Shown: positions 1 to 8,723, counted from the first letter of the stretch. The stretch: DNA of 17,499 nucleotides from DASXMX01 sp036794395 (GCA_036794395.1 DAIRGS010000148.1:1-17499), one strand, 5' to 3'. Notes: generated by a model not told the origin, from the sequence alone. A program made the numbers and translations.

Positions 1-2
1 GG

Positions 3-416
3 ATCAATCCCTCCCCCCTCACCCAACTCGCTGCAATCCCCAACACTCAATTCTACACCCTGCAAAAACCCCCGCCGAACGCCCCGCCCCTCCCTGCCCC
101 GCCTGGCCTCAACCTCATCGACTTCACCAATCAACTGCACGACTTCGCCGACACCGCGGCCCTCATCGCCCAACTCGATCTGGTCATCACGTGCGACACC
201 GCCGTCGCCCATCTTGCCGGCGCGATGGGCAAACCCACCTGGATCGCCCTCCCCTTCGCCGCCCCCTGGCGCTGGATGCAGGGCCGCCTCGACTCCCCCT
301 GGTACCCCACCGTCCGCCTCTTCCGCCAATCCGTCCCCAATGACTGGTCCACGCCGCTGCGCCAAATCGCGGCTGAGCTCGCCTTGGGGTCTGCCGGCAA
401 TGTTTCCACATCATGA
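3..416 (+). CDS. C-terminal part of a GT9/heptosyltransferase-like glycosyltransferase (5' end outside window)
   Basis: The reading frame is open from the window edge to TGA at 414-416 and gives about 137 residues. It contains the block CDTAVAHLAGAMGKPTW followed by PFAAPWRWM, the nucleotide-sugar-binding end of glycosyltransferase family 9 (ADP-heptose:LPS heptosyltransferase-like). In planctomycetes this domain often ends long TPR proteins; whether TPRs precede it here cannot be seen. An upstream FYTLQK segment also fits the GT9 fold. The predicted role is transfer of a sugar to a cell-surface glycan or protein, in the cytoplasm or at the inner membrane face. The acceptor is unknown. Codons are strongly C-ending, like the next gene downstream. 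Confidence 0.8.
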   Translation: MNPSPLTQLAAIPNTQFYTLQKPPPNAPPLPAPPGLNLIDFTNQLHDFADTAALIAQLDLVITCDTAVAHLAGAMGKPTWIALPFAAPWRWMQGRLDSPWYPTVRLFRQSVPNDWSTPLRQIAAELALGSAGNVSTS

Positions 417-421
417 ATTGC

Positions 422-450
422 TTGTGACCGCAATCCTTCGAAAGTATGGT
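422..450 (+). promoter_or_regulatory. Candidate sigma70-like promoter for the secreted beta-helix gene
   Basis: TTGTGA (422-427) and TATGGT (445-450) are separated by exactly 17 bases. Each matches the consensus at 4 of 6 positions. The pair lies in the 70-base gap between the glycosyltransferase stop and the ATG at 487. This is a pattern match only, and planctomycete promoters often diverge from the E. coli consensus. Confidence 0.3.
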
Positions 451-486
451 GTTCTGCGAACTCTCTAAACGGACTTGGAGGCAGAC

Positions 487-3400
487 ATGTCGATTCTCGG
501 GCGCGTCAGTTTGAAGCGTCGGTTCGCGGCTCATTCCTTTCAAAAATCAATGCAAATTCCTGAATCGCTGGAGCGCCGCCTGCTCCTGGCGGCTCACATA
601 GTCGGCAGCTCCACCGTCTACTCCACCATTCAGGCCGCGGTGGATGCCGCCGCGCCCGGGGCGGTGATTAACGTAGACGCCGGCGTGCTCGATGAAGCCG
701 TCAACGTCAACAAGACCCTCACCCTCCGCGGTGCGCGCGCCGATATAGACGGCCGCTCCAACGCCCGCCAAGGCCTCGGCGGCGAAACGCTTATCCGCGG
801 CGCTCAGGTCGCCGACGGCAAAACTTCCTCGTTCTATATCAACGCCAACGACGTCACCATCGATGGCTTCGATATCCAGAGCAATACCTCCATCACCCAA
901 TTCGGCGCAGGCATCGTCATCGCGCCAAACCACGCCGGCACCCGCATCATTAATAACGTCATCGACAAGAACATCTCCGGCCTGTTTCTCGCCAACAACA
1001 GCGCCTCCGACCCAGCCCTCATCCAATACAACGTATTCAGATACAACAACAATCTCGGCGCAAATGGCGGACGCGGAATCTATTCCGATGGCGGCATTGC
1101 CGGCCCCGTTCTCACCAACGTCACCATCGACTCCAACCAATTCCTCGGCAATACCGGCGACTACCGCACCACCACCGGCCTCGAAGCCGCCATCTCCCTC
1201 GAATCCCGCTCCGCCACGCCCCAATCCAATATCCACATCACCAACAACACCTTCGAGGAAAACGGCAAAGCCTTCCTCGCCTGGAACGCCACTAACCTCT
1301 CTTTCACCGGGAACGTCGTCACCTCCAGCTTCGACACCGGCTCGGGTTCCATCCGCTTCGAAGGCGGCGTCAGCAACGTCACCATCGCCTCCAACACCCT
1401 CTTCGATAACCTCGCCCCCGCTCTCACAATCGACTCCAAAGCCTTCGATGCCCCCAGTACTGCGATCACCTTCACCAGCAATAACGTCTATGGCAACGGC
1501 TATGGCCTGGCGAACAATGCCCTGCTCATGAATGGCTCCTCCTACGTCGGCACCCTCAACGCGACCGGCAACTGGTGGGGCTCATCCACCGGGCCCGGCG
1601 GAGATTTCCCCGGCACCGGTAACCACGTCGCCGCCAACGGAAATTCCGTCTCCGTCGTCCCTTTCACCAACACCAACATCGGTTCACTTGAATCTCCCTT
1701 CACCGGCCTCACCGCCTTACCCGATCTCACCATTCCCACGGAAAATTATGATGAGGGCGGCCGCGGTATTGCCTACGCCACCAACAACCCCACCAACATT
1801 CGCGATGTCTACCGCGCCACCGGGATCAACACGGAGTGGGGCTCCGACACCGACGGAACCCTCGATATCCAATCGCTTAAAGCCGGGGAATTCGTCGCCT
1901 ATTCCGTCAGCGTTCCCGTGCCAGGCACCTACGACCTGGACTTCCGCCTCGCCTCTGGCTCCGCCGGCGGAACCTTCCACGCCACCATCGATAACTCGGC
2001 CGCCGGCTCCGCCCTCTCCATCCCCAACACCGGCGGTACGCAAACCTGGCAAACCGTTTCAACCACCAACTTCCCACTCTCCGCCGGCCAACACGTCATC
2101 AAAATCCTGATCGACGCCAACGGTTCCTCCGGCGTCGGCGCAAGCTTCAACTGGCTGCGACTCGTCACTGGCTCGGTCACCGGCCCCTCGCTCCCATCCG
2201 CCCCCACGGGCCTGGGCGCAACCGCCGTCTCAACTTCTCAAATCAACCTCTCGTGGACCAACACCGCCAATAACCAGACGGGCTTTGAGATCGATCGATC
2301 CACCGACGGCTCCAACTTCACTCCGCTTACGACCGTCGGCGCTTCCACCACAACCTTCTCCAACACCGGCCTCTCCGCCGGCACCACCTACTACTACCGC
2401 GTTGAAGCCACCAACGCCGCCGGAGCCTCTGCGCCGTCCAACATCGCCAAGGCAACCACGCAGTCTCCGGTTACAACGGTCACCACCTATCTCAGTGATC
2501 TCGCTTCAGCCAGCGCCACCGTCGGCTACGCCACCATCAATAAAGACGCCAGCAGCGATGGCAACTCCATCAGCCTCCGCGGCACAACTTACGCAAAAGG
2601 CATCGGCACCCATGCCGTCTCGCAGATCGTCTACAACCTCAATGGCAACTATCAATCCTTCCTCGCCGACGTCGGTGTCGACGACGAAGTCGGCAATCTA
2701 GGCTCAGTCATCTTCCAGGTTCTGGGCGACGGGATTTCCCTCTACAACTCCGGCCCCCTCACCGGCGGCGGAGTGGTCGGCCATATCAACGTCAACGTCA
2801 CCGGCGTCCAGCAGCTTACCCTCCTGGCCACCAACGGAATCCCCAACACCATCGACTATGATCACGCCGACTGGGCCTCGGCTCGACTTGTCGGATCGGC
2901 CACCGTCCCTGCCGCCCCAACCAATCTAACCGCCTCACCGCTCTCCAGTTCCCAGATCAAGCTCACCTGGTCCCACCCGCTTGCCAACCAGACCGGCTAC
3001 CAGATCGAGCGATCCACCAACGGCACGACCTTCTCTCCTCTCACTAGCGTCAGTCCCAGCACCACCACCTTTACCGACACCGGTCTCTCCGCTTCCACCA
3101 AATATTACTACCGCGTCGAAGCCACCAACCCCGCCGGCCCCTCCCCGGCCTCTAACATCGCCAGCGCAACCACTCTCGCCCAAACCGCCTCCGCGTATCT
3201 GAGCGATCTAAACTGGACCAGCGCCACCGTCGGATACGGCTCCATCCACAAAGACGCCTCCAGCGATGGCAACCCCCTCACTCTCCGCGGCACAACCTAT
3301 CAAAAAGGCATCGGCACCCACGCCAATTCCCGCATCGTCTATAACGTCGCCGGTAAATACACCCAATTCCAGGCCGACCTCGGCGTCGACGACGAAGTTG

Positions 3401-3603
3401 CCGGCCAGGGCGCCATCTTTTTCCAGGTCCTCGGCGACGGCATCATCCTCTCCACCTCCCCCACCCTCACCGGCTCCTCCCCCATCACCCACCTCAACCT
3501 CAACATCACCAACGTCCAAACCCTGACCCTCATCGCCCGCACCGCCACCCCCGGCAACATAGACTACGACCACGCCGACTGGGCCAACGCCCAACTCACC
3601 TGA
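487..3603 (+). CDS. Secreted multidomain protein: LEPR-XLL-like N-terminus, parallel beta-helix, CBM6-like, 2x(FN3-NPCBM)
   Basis: The product has 1,038 residues. An in-frame TTG lies 12 bases upstream (475), but ATG 487 is preferred because GGAG sits at 477-480 with a 6-base spacer. Residues about 25-36 (PESLERRLLLAA) match the planctomycete LEPR-XLL export/surface motif. Residues about 41-395 form a pectin-lyase-like beta-helix with repeated N-rich coils (STIQAAVDAA near its start, NWWGSSTGPGG near its end). Residues about 420-560 resemble CBM6/CBM35 (YDEGGRGIAY at the start, SFNWLRL at the end). Next come FN3 (571-660), NPCBM (667-803), FN3 (808-896) and NPCBM (903-1038). NPCBM modules bind galactose-type glycans. 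No clear catalytic residues are visible, so the protein could be a lyase/hydrolase or a pure adhesin. No C-terminal anchor is seen. Confidence 0.88.
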   Translation: MSILGRVSLKRRFAAHSFQKSMQIPESLERRLLLAAHIVGSSTVYSTIQAAVDAAAPGAVINVDAGVLDEAVNVNKTLTLRGARADIDGRSNARQGLGGETLIRGAQVADGKTSSFYINANDVTIDGFDIQSNTSITQFGAGIVIAPNHAGTRIINNVIDKNISGLFLANNSASDPALIQYNVFRYNNNLGANGGRGIYSDGGIAGPVLTNVTIDSNQFLGNTGDYRTTTGLEAAISLESRSATPQSNIHITNNTFEENGKAFLAWNATNLSFTGNVVTSSFDTGSGSIRFEGGVSNVTIASNTLFDNLAPALTIDSKAFDAPSTAITFTSNNVYGNGYGLANNALLMNGSSYVGTLNATGNWWGSSTGPGGDFPGTGNHVAANGNSVSVVPFTNTNIGSLESPFTGLTALPDLTIPTENYDEGGRGIAYATNNPTNIRDVYRATGINTEWGSDTDGTLDIQSLKAGEFVAYSVSVPVPGTYDLDFRLASGSAGGTFHATIDNSAAGSALSIPNTGGTQTWQTVSTTNFPLSAGQHVIKILIDANGSSGVGASFNWLRLVTGSVTGPSLPSAPTGLGATAVSTSQINLSWTNTANNQTGFEIDRSTDGSNFTPLTTVGASTTTFSNTGLSAGTTYYYRVEATNAAGASAPSNIAKATTQSPVTTVTTYLSDLASASATVGYATINKDASSDGNSISLRGTTYAKGIGTHAVSQIVYNLNGNYQSFLADVGVDDEVGNLGSVIFQVLGDGISLYNSGPLTGGGVVGHINVNVTGVQQLTLLATNGIPNTIDYDHADWASARLVGSATVPAAPTNLTASPLSSSQIKLTWSHPLANQTGYQIERSTNGTTFSPLTSVSPSTTTFTDTGLSASTKYYYRVEATNPAGPSPASNIASATTLAQTASAYLSDLNWTSATVGYGSIHKDASSDGNPLTLRGTTYQKGIGTHANSRIVYNVAGKYTQFQADLGVDDEVAGQGAIFFQVLGDGIILSTSPTLTGSSPITHLNLNITNVQTLTLIARTATPGNIDYDHADWANAQLT
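2197..3600 (+). repeat. Internal duplication of an FN3-NPCBM cassette
   Basis: Two about 696-base units (2197-2892 and 2905-3600) encode the same FN3 plus NPCBM order. Shared strings include STTTF, YYYRVEATN, KDASSDGN, KGIGTHA, GVDDEV, FQVLGDGI and IDYDHADWA at equal spacing. This indicates a tandem in-frame duplication of a carbohydrate-binding cassette within one gene. The copies have diverged: the second has EVAGQGAIFF where the first has EVGNLGSVIF. Confidence 0.85.
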
Positions 3604-3681
3604 GCGATTCCGCGCTTTGTCCCCCTGTCCAAACACGCCCACCACCATCGCCATCCTCTCCCCGCAGATGCACGCAAAGCT

Positions 3682-3700
3682 GATTGCCGCCTCGGCAATC
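3682..3700. terminator. Hairpin between convergent genes, likely bidirectional terminator
   Basis: GATTGCCG / CGGCAATC form a perfect 8-bp stem with a CCT loop, between the beta-helix gene (stop 3603) and the convergent transporter gene (stop 3728). No clear T-run follows on either side, so termination is inferred from location and symmetry. Confidence 0.5.
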
Positions 3701-3727
3701 GCAAGTCATTCCCGCGAATTCTCAGTT

Positions 3728-4969
3728 TCAAGCGGCCGCTTCATTGGATTCAATCCGGCCACGACGACTGTTGCCGGCCAGCACCACCAAGCAAATGATC
3801 GAGAATGCTGAAAGCAACACAAACCCCCGGGTAAACGTGCCCGTGCGTTGCCGAATGACGCCAAGCACCAGCGGCGGGAAAAACCCGCCCAAGCCGCCGG
3901 CTGCGCCAACCAGACCGGTCACGCTGCCAACCGCTTTGGGGAAATGCTGCGGCACAAGTTTGAAAACGGCGCCGTTGCCCATTCCGATGGCTGCCGCCAT
4001 TCCCAGCGCGCCAACCGTAAACGTCATTATCATCGGACACGCCATGCAGAGTCCGAAAAACGCAGTAGCGGGAAACACGAACGCAAGAATGCGCGTGCCA
4101 CCGATGCGGTCGGCGAGCCGGCCGCCGACCGGTCGGAGCAACGTCGCCAGGACGATGAATCCCGCGGTGCGAAAGCCGGCATCCACTTTGGTCAGCTTGA
4201 ACACCTCGGTAAGAAACACCGGAAGCGACAGCGCCATCGCCACAAATCCGCCGAAGGTGAGGAAATAGTACAGGCTTAGGATCCACGACTGACGGGTTGC
4301 CAGGGGTCGCAGGAAATCGGCCCACTGCTTGGCGGGTCCGCGGCGCGGAGCATCTTTGGCGAAAACAAGGAATGCCACCAGTACGACGGCCGTGGCGACC
4401 CCCCAGATCCAGAATCCCCAGCGGTATCCCAGCGCGCCGGCAATCAGCGGTGAACCGAATGCGGCGGCGGCCTGGCCAATGTTTCCGACACCGTACACGC
4501 CCAACGCCATGCCCTGCTCTTTAGCCGGATACCATGGACTAACAAAGCCGACACCCACACTGAAACTTGCCAGTGCGATACCGACGAAAAACCCGCACAC
4601 CAACAGCATGGGAAATGTCGTCACCCAGCCCAGCAGAACCACGGGGATGATCGAGCAGATCATCGTCAGGCTGAAAACACTTCGCCCGCCCATGCGGTCG
4701 GTCAGCACACCCAGTGGAATTCGGCCAAGACTGCCAAGCAATACTGGAACGGCGATGGCCATCCACTTCTGACTTTCTGTCAGATGCAACGCTTTGCGGA
4801 CGTCAGGCATCATCGCCGACAGCGAACCGAAAACCGCGAAGCAGGCCGCAAACGCCAGCGTTCCCAGGGCCAGTTGCAGGCGATTGCCCGCGGGAGCGGT
4901 ATTTCGAGCATCGGTCGGCGCGCTATCAGCGATCACTGGGGGCAGGCCAGTCGAATTGATAGCGCTCAT
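3728..4969 (-). CDS. narK: NarK/NasA-type nitrate/nitrite MFS transporter
   Basis: The product has 413 residues and about 12 transmembrane helices. The frame stays open further upstream, but ATG 4969 overlaps the preceding stop as ATGA and has GGAG 8 bases before it. Both nitrate-porter features are visible. An Arg in helix 2 (R83, LGRIPLG) is followed by TDRMGGR, and a second Arg (R279, LRPVGGRLADRIGG) lies near helix 8. These are the positions that bind nitrate in NarK (R89 and R305). The two Gly-rich nitrate signatures are near residues 137-175 (GVGFVSPWYP, GVYGVGNIGQ) and 329-362 (GMGNGAVFKLVP, GAAGGLGG). It is the last gene of the nitrate operon and predicts nitrate uptake, or nitrate/nitrite exchange, across the inner membrane. 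Confidence 0.93.
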   Translation of the reverse strand: MSAINSTGLPPVIADSAPTDARNTAPAGNRLQLALGTLAFAACFAVFGSLSAMMPDVRKALHLTESQKWMAIAVPVLLGSLGRIPLGVLTDRMGGRSVFSLTMICSIIPVVLLGWVTTFPMLLVCGFFVGIALASFSVGVGFVSPWYPAKEQGMALGVYGVGNIGQAAAAFGSPLIAGALGYRWGFWIWGVATAVVLVAFLVFAKDAPRRGPAKQWADFLRPLATRQSWILSLYYFLTFGGFVAMALSLPVFLTEVFKLTKVDAGFRTAGFIVLATLLRPVGGRLADRIGGTRILAFVFPATAFFGLCMACPMIMTFTVGALGMAAAIGMGNGAVFKLVPQHFPKAVGSVTGLVGAAGGLGGFFPPLVLGVIRQRTGTFTRGFVLLSAFSIICLVVLAGNSRRGRIESNEAAA

Positions 4970-5202
4970 ATATTTCGCTCCAGGCCGTATAGGTTCCAAA
5001 GCAATCCGAAATTCAGCGCGAAGCACAAGGCGCTTGCTCCGGCGGCGGGCCAGATGACGGCGCTGTCGCCCCCGAGAAATGCGTTCATTGTGGCGGTCAG
5101 CAGCCACAATTGCAGGACCACCACAAGCATCACAATGCAGAGAATGCCGTAGACGATGAATGTCCGCTTTTCGAGGGATGCCTTGCGCTTTATCAGGTTC
5201 AT
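4966..5202 (-). CDS. Small two-helix membrane protein of the nitrate operon
   Basis: The product has 78 residues: a basic N-terminus (MNLIKRKASLEKR), a first hydrophobic helix at about 14-38, and a second at about 48-72 containing WPAAGASALCFALNFGLLWN. It overlaps the Rieske gene stop and the transporter start by ATGA on both sides, so all three are probably translationally coupled. GAGGAG lies 8 bases before the ATG. It has no heme-binding His pair and no Cys motif, so a structural, anchoring or assembly role for the redox complex is inferred from position. I do not firmly recognise a named family; a domain of unknown function associated with Rieske/nitrate genes is possible. Confidence 0.8.
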   Translation of the reverse strand: MNLIKRKASLEKRTFIVYGILCIVMLVVVLQLWLLTATMNAFLGGDSAVIWPAAGASALCFALNFGLLWNLYGLERNI

Positions 5203-5738
5203 ACCGTCCGCTCCTCGACACCCGTCGCGTAGATGGTCCCTTTGCGGACCTCAAGTGTGATGCGCGGAAGCGGGCGCCGCGGCGGGCCGGATATCGGCCG
5301 GCCGCTGGTCATGTCGAAACATCCGTCGTGACACGGGCACTGCAACTGTCCCAGCGCAACCTTCGGTACCACGGCGCAGCTCAGGTGCGTGCATTTCTGC
5401 CCATAAGCGACCAAATCACTCTCGCCACGCCGGATAAGCAGGCAGGGGTCATGATCGCCGGGATACGCGAAGGAAATGGATGATCCTACCGCCACCTGGT
5501 TCATCAGCGCAATGGCCCGCTCCGGTGGCTTGCCGCGCCGACGGCGTATCATGTTTTCTACGCAGATGCAGAGCTGCCCGATAACAAACGCGAAACTGGT
5601 CAACACCATGAACTTGGTGAAATCCCTGCGGGCAACGTAGTTGTCCTGGTCAACATCGATTGGGAAATCCTCGGCCCATTGCGGCTTCGCTGCGTCATGC
5701 TTCGTACCGGGCTCATTGGCATTGATTCGGGTCTTCAT
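5199..5738 (-). CDS. Membrane-anchored Rieske [2Fe-2S] protein
   Basis: The product has 179 residues. The Rieske ligands are complete: C116-T-H118 with C121, then C134-P-C136-H137. By homology C116, H118, C134 and H137 bind the [2Fe-2S] cluster, and C121/C136 form the usual disulfide. A single helix spans about residues 42-60. It is preceded by ARRDFTKF, which resembles a twin-arginine signal, and followed by the strongly basic RRRRGK (65-70), so topology is ambiguous. GGGAG lies 7 bases before the start. The ATG overlaps the stop of the ferredoxin-subunit gene (ATGA). The likely role is one-electron transfer in the nitrate reductase complex. The ligand motif is the bc1/dioxygenase-type Rieske, with no catalytic oxygenase domain. 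Confidence 0.92.
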   Translation of the reverse strand: MKTRINANEPGTKHDAAKPQWAEDFPIDVDQDNYVARRDFTKFMVLTSFAFVIGQLCICVENMIRRRRGKPPERAIALMNQVAVGSSISFAYPGDHDPCLLIRRGESDLVAYGQKCTHLSCAVVPKVALGQLQCPCHDGCFDMTSGRPISGPPRRPLPRITLEVRKGTIYATGVEERTV

Positions 5739-6418
5739 TTGATCGCTCCCTCGCCTTCCGGTTCAAACATGCTTGCAGTCATCACATCGAAGGTTGATTC
5801 ATCGCCCAGAATGCTCAGTTTCACCCGCCGCCCGCTGGAACTGGCATTCATTGCGGCCGTCACGTCGATGTGCTCGGTGGTTGCGCCCACTGGAACCATC
5901 ATGAAGACTTTCGTGCGAACCAATTCCCGGCCGAACTTGAATTCGTTTACAGGTCGAGAGCGGGGGCGAAGCGTTTCAATCTCGTCTTCCGTGCCGAAAA
6001 ACAGCGCCTGGCTCGGGCAAACCGTTGCGCACATGGGCTTTTTGCCTTCGGAGGTGCGGTCGTAGCACATATCGCATTTCATCATCAGTTCGAAATCGCT
6101 TTTCATCTTCGGCACGCCAAACGGGCAGGCTAGAACGCAATTGCTGCACGCGATGCATCGCGGCTTGCGTGCACTTTGCACGACGCCGTCAGCCGTTTTC
6201 TTGATCGCGTCGGCTGGGCAAACCTGCGCGCAGGTCGGATTCTCGCAGTGCATGCAGACCACCGGAGTAGTCTGGGTCGAGCGAGCTCGATCGATGTATT
6301 CCAGGTGAATCATCGGATGGCCTTTGTGCGAGTCGCACTCACCGCACGCCTGAACGCATGACTGGCAACCGATGCAACGGCTCGGGTCTATGTAGAAATT
6401 GAGCGTATCCGGAACCAT
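5735..6418 (-). CDS. Four-cluster [4Fe-4S] electron-transfer subunit (NrfC/DmsB/FdhB type)
   Basis: The product has 227 residues from ATG 6418 (AAGGA 9 bases upstream). Sixteen Cys fall in four groups: C15-x2-C18-x2-C21-x3-C25; C55-x2-C58-x4-C63-x3-C67; C88-x2-C91-x2-C94-x3-C98; C115-x2-C118 with C130-x3-C134. That is the layout of the DMSO-reductase-family iron-sulfur subunit carrying four [4Fe-4S] clusters. No signal peptide is visible, so it should be cytoplasmic, wiring a membrane quinol oxidase to the molybdoenzyme. The C-terminal about 80 residues are cluster-free and may dock a partner. It lies 17 bases after the molybdoenzyme stop and overlaps the Rieske gene by ATGA. Confidence 0.93.
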   Translation of the reverse strand: MVPDTLNFYIDPSRCIGCQSCVQACGECDSHKGHPMIHLEYIDRARSTQTTPVVCMHCENPTCAQVCPADAIKKTADGVVQSARKPRCIACSNCVLACPFGVPKMKSDFELMMKCDMCYDRTSEGKKPMCATVCPSQALFFGTEDEIETLRPRSRPVNEFKFGRELVRTKVFMMVPVGATTEHIDVTAAMNASSSGRRVKLSILGDESTFDVMTASMFEPEGEGAIK

Positions 6419-6435
6419 TGAAACGCATCCTTGTT

Positions 6436-8703
6436 TTACTGCTGGGGCTGAAGCTCCGATGCATAGGCCGGGGCCGAATCCGCCCGCTTGAGCCGGACCG
6501 CGCACACCTTGTATTCAGGAATCTTCGAGATCGGGTCTTGAGCTGAAATAGTCAGTTGATTGACGCTTTTTCGCCCGGCCCAGTGATATGGAATGAAGAT
6601 CGTGTCCGGGCGGATCGTCGTCACAACCTGCGCGCGAAGCGTGACGGACCCGCGGCGGGTTTCAGCAGTTACCCAGTCACGATCACTGATGCCCAGCGTG
6701 TCGGCGAGTTTGGGATGAAGTTCGATGCGCGGCTCTGGGTATTGCTCAACCAGTGGCCCGATCCGCCGCGTCTGGGTACCGGATAGAAACTGGCTCACCA
6801 CGCGGCCCGTCGTCAAAATCAGCGGAAACTCACCGTCGATATCCTCTGTGGGCGGAGCGTAGGGGGCGACGATGAAATGCGCTTTCCCATCCGGAAAGTA
6901 GTATGGCCCGGAACCCTTGGCGACGGGGTTCCATGAGCCGGATTCGAATAGTCTTTCAGTCCCAGGATGATCGATCGCCCTTCCATTCGAATCGACACTC
7001 GGGCACGGCCAGAATACGCCGAATTGCTTCTCGATCTTTTCGTAGGTGATACCCGAATAATCGGCAACGCCGCCTTTGGATGCCACGCGCAGCTCCTCAA
7101 ATATCGCGCGCGGCGAATCGAACGTCATTCCGTGTGGCCGGCCGAGGGCCCCGGCAATGTCCTGGATGATCCGCCAGTCTTGATGTGCGTCACCCGGGCA
7201 GTCGACGGCCTTATTGATTTTGATGACCCGGCCTTCGATCTGAGTCACCGTACCTTCATCTTCTTCCTGGAGGCTGCCGGGCAGGACGATGTCGGCGTAT
7301 CGAGCGGAATCGTTTAGAAAGAAATCAATCGCGACATAGAAATCCAGCTTCTCAAGACACCGCTTCACGAACTGGTTGTCCGGCAATGAAACCACCGGGT
7401 TGAAACAGATGGAAAGAAGCCCTTTGATCTTGCCGGCGTCGATCTTCCGCATCAGTTCATACGCATCGACTCCAGGAGCAGGCAGGTCTTTCTCATCAAT
7501 GCCCCAGACTCCCGAGATATGCTTGCGATGATCGGGGTTCCCCAGGTCGCGCGCTCCGGGAAGCTGATCGCATTTCTGTCCGTGTTCGCGACCTCCTTGC
7601 CCGTTAGCCTGTCCGGTAATTGTGGCGTAACCGCAGTTTTTCCGGCCGATTCGTCCGGAGGCCAGCACGATGTTGATCGCGCCAAGGCAGTTCTGAACCC
7701 CGTGGCTGTGATGTTCGATTCCGCGGGCATGCATCAGGAAGCTCGTTTTGGCAGTTCCCCACCATTCGGCGGCTTGCTGGACCAGCTTCTCACTGATGCC
7801 GGTCACCTCGGCCGTTTTGCGCGGTGTCCATTCGCGAACGCCCTCCGCAACCTTGTCGAACCCGACCGTGTATTTCTCGATAGACGAATGGTCGATCCAG
7901 TCGTGTTCGATCATGAGGTTTAGCACGCCGGCGAACAGCGCCGCGTCGCGGCCGGGTTTGATCGGCAGGAACAAATCACACGTTCGCGCGATGGGCGTAA
8001 TGCGGGGATCCACCACAATCACCTTCGCGCCCTGTTCTCGCGCTTGCCACACATAATCCGTGGTAATCGGCGCACACTCGGCAATATTCGCCCCGCTGAT
8101 CCAAACCACATCGGTACCGATGATATCGCTCCACGGGTTGGCAGCGCGGTCGATGCCGAAGGCCTTCTTGTTCGCTGCCCCAGCGCTGACCATGCAAAGC
8201 CGGCCGTTGTAGTCGATGTACGGCGTCTTCAGGCACACACGTGCAAATTTGCCCATGAGATACGATTTTTCAGTCGTCAGGCTTGCGCCGGTCAGCACCG
8301 CGAACGCGGAGTTGCCGTGCTCGGACTGAATGTTTTGAATCGACTCGGCAACGGTGCGAATCGCCTGGTCGTACGGAAGATTCGAAAATCCACCAGGCGC
8401 AGCCGAATCCCGGCCAAGAGCGTGGAGCAACCGGTCTGGGTGCGATCCCTGGAGATATCGCTTGACACCTTTGGGACAGAGCATTCCCCGATTGACCGGG
8501 AATTCCTCCCACGGTTCGAAGCCGATGACTTCGTTTCCCTTTACCTTCAACTGAATACCGCATTGCTGGCCGCAGAAACAGCAGTGAGTTTTGACCAGAC
8601 GGTCCGGCTGAACGCCCGCATCAAGCCGCTTCCCAGTGGCGAAAACGGCATGCGGACCGAAGCGGTCGTTGATCTTCAACTCATCCGCGGGAACAACGGC
8701 CAT
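6436..8703 (-). CDS. Molybdopterin nitrate reductase catalytic subunit, NasC/NasA-like
   Basis: The product has 755 residues (ATG 8703 with AGGAG just upstream). The N-terminal [4Fe-4S] site is C41-x2-C44-x3-C48-x27-C76, followed by the conserved Lys of LCPKG. The predicted Mo ligand is C170 in NGRLCMVSA, the R-x-C-M-x-S pattern of Nap/Nas enzymes; formate dehydrogenases have a different setting. The block at 364-383 (GQANGQGGREHGQKCDQLPG) resembles Bacillus NasC and haloarchaeal assimilatory enzymes, as I recall them. The C-terminal molybdopterin-dinucleotide-binding domain is at about 625-738. No Tat signal is seen, so it is cytoplasmic and reduces nitrate to nitrite. It lacks the NasA-type C-terminal [2Fe-2S] extension; electrons probably come from the adjacent subunits. 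Substrate is inferred from motifs plus the NarK neighbour; another oxyanion or formate is less likely. Confidence 0.9.
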   Translation of the reverse strand: MAVVPADELKINDRFGPHAVFATGKRLDAGVQPDRLVKTHCCFCGQQCGIQLKVKGNEVIGFEPWEEFPVNRGMLCPKGVKRYLQGSHPDRLLHALGRDSAAPGGFSNLPYDQAIRTVAESIQNIQSEHGNSAFAVLTGASLTTEKSYLMGKFARVCLKTPYIDYNGRLCMVSAGAANKKAFGIDRAANPWSDIIGTDVVWISGANIAECAPITTDYVWQAREQGAKVIVVDPRITPIARTCDLFLPIKPGRDAALFAGVLNLMIEHDWIDHSSIEKYTVGFDKVAEGVREWTPRKTAEVTGISEKLVQQAAEWWGTAKTSFLMHARGIEHHSHGVQNCLGAINIVLASGRIGRKNCGYATITGQANGQGGREHGQKCDQLPGARDLGNPDHRKHISGVWGIDEKDLPAPGVDAYELMRKIDAGKIKGLLSICFNPVVSLPDNQFVKRCLEKLDFYVAIDFFLNDSARYADIVLPGSLQEEDEGTVTQIEGRVIKINKAVDCPGDAHQDWRIIQDIAGALGRPHGMTFDSPRAIFEELRVASKGGVADYSGITYEKIEKQFGVFWPCPSVDSNGRAIDHPGTERLFESGSWNPVAKGSGPYYFPDGKAHFIVAPYAPPTEDIDGEFPLILTTGRVVSQFLSGTQTRRIGPLVEQYPEPRIELHPKLADTLGISDRDWVTAETRRGSVTLRAQVVTTIRPDTIFIPYHWAGRKSVNQLTISAQDPISKIPEYKVCAVRLKRADSAPAYASELQPQQ

Positions 8704-8723
8704 GACATCTCCTGTCGATATCG

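Noticed and set aside
547..1236. A 229-residue Gly/Val/Asp-rich frame on the - strand
   Set aside because: Antisense to the beta-helix domain. It is produced by C-ending codons on the + strand and has no motif.
4970..5254. N-terminal extension of the NarK-type transporter by 95 residues
   Set aside because: The extension is Arg-rich, has no transporter counterpart and overlaps the two-helix and Rieske genes. ATG 4969 has a Shine-Dalgarno and an ATGA overlap.
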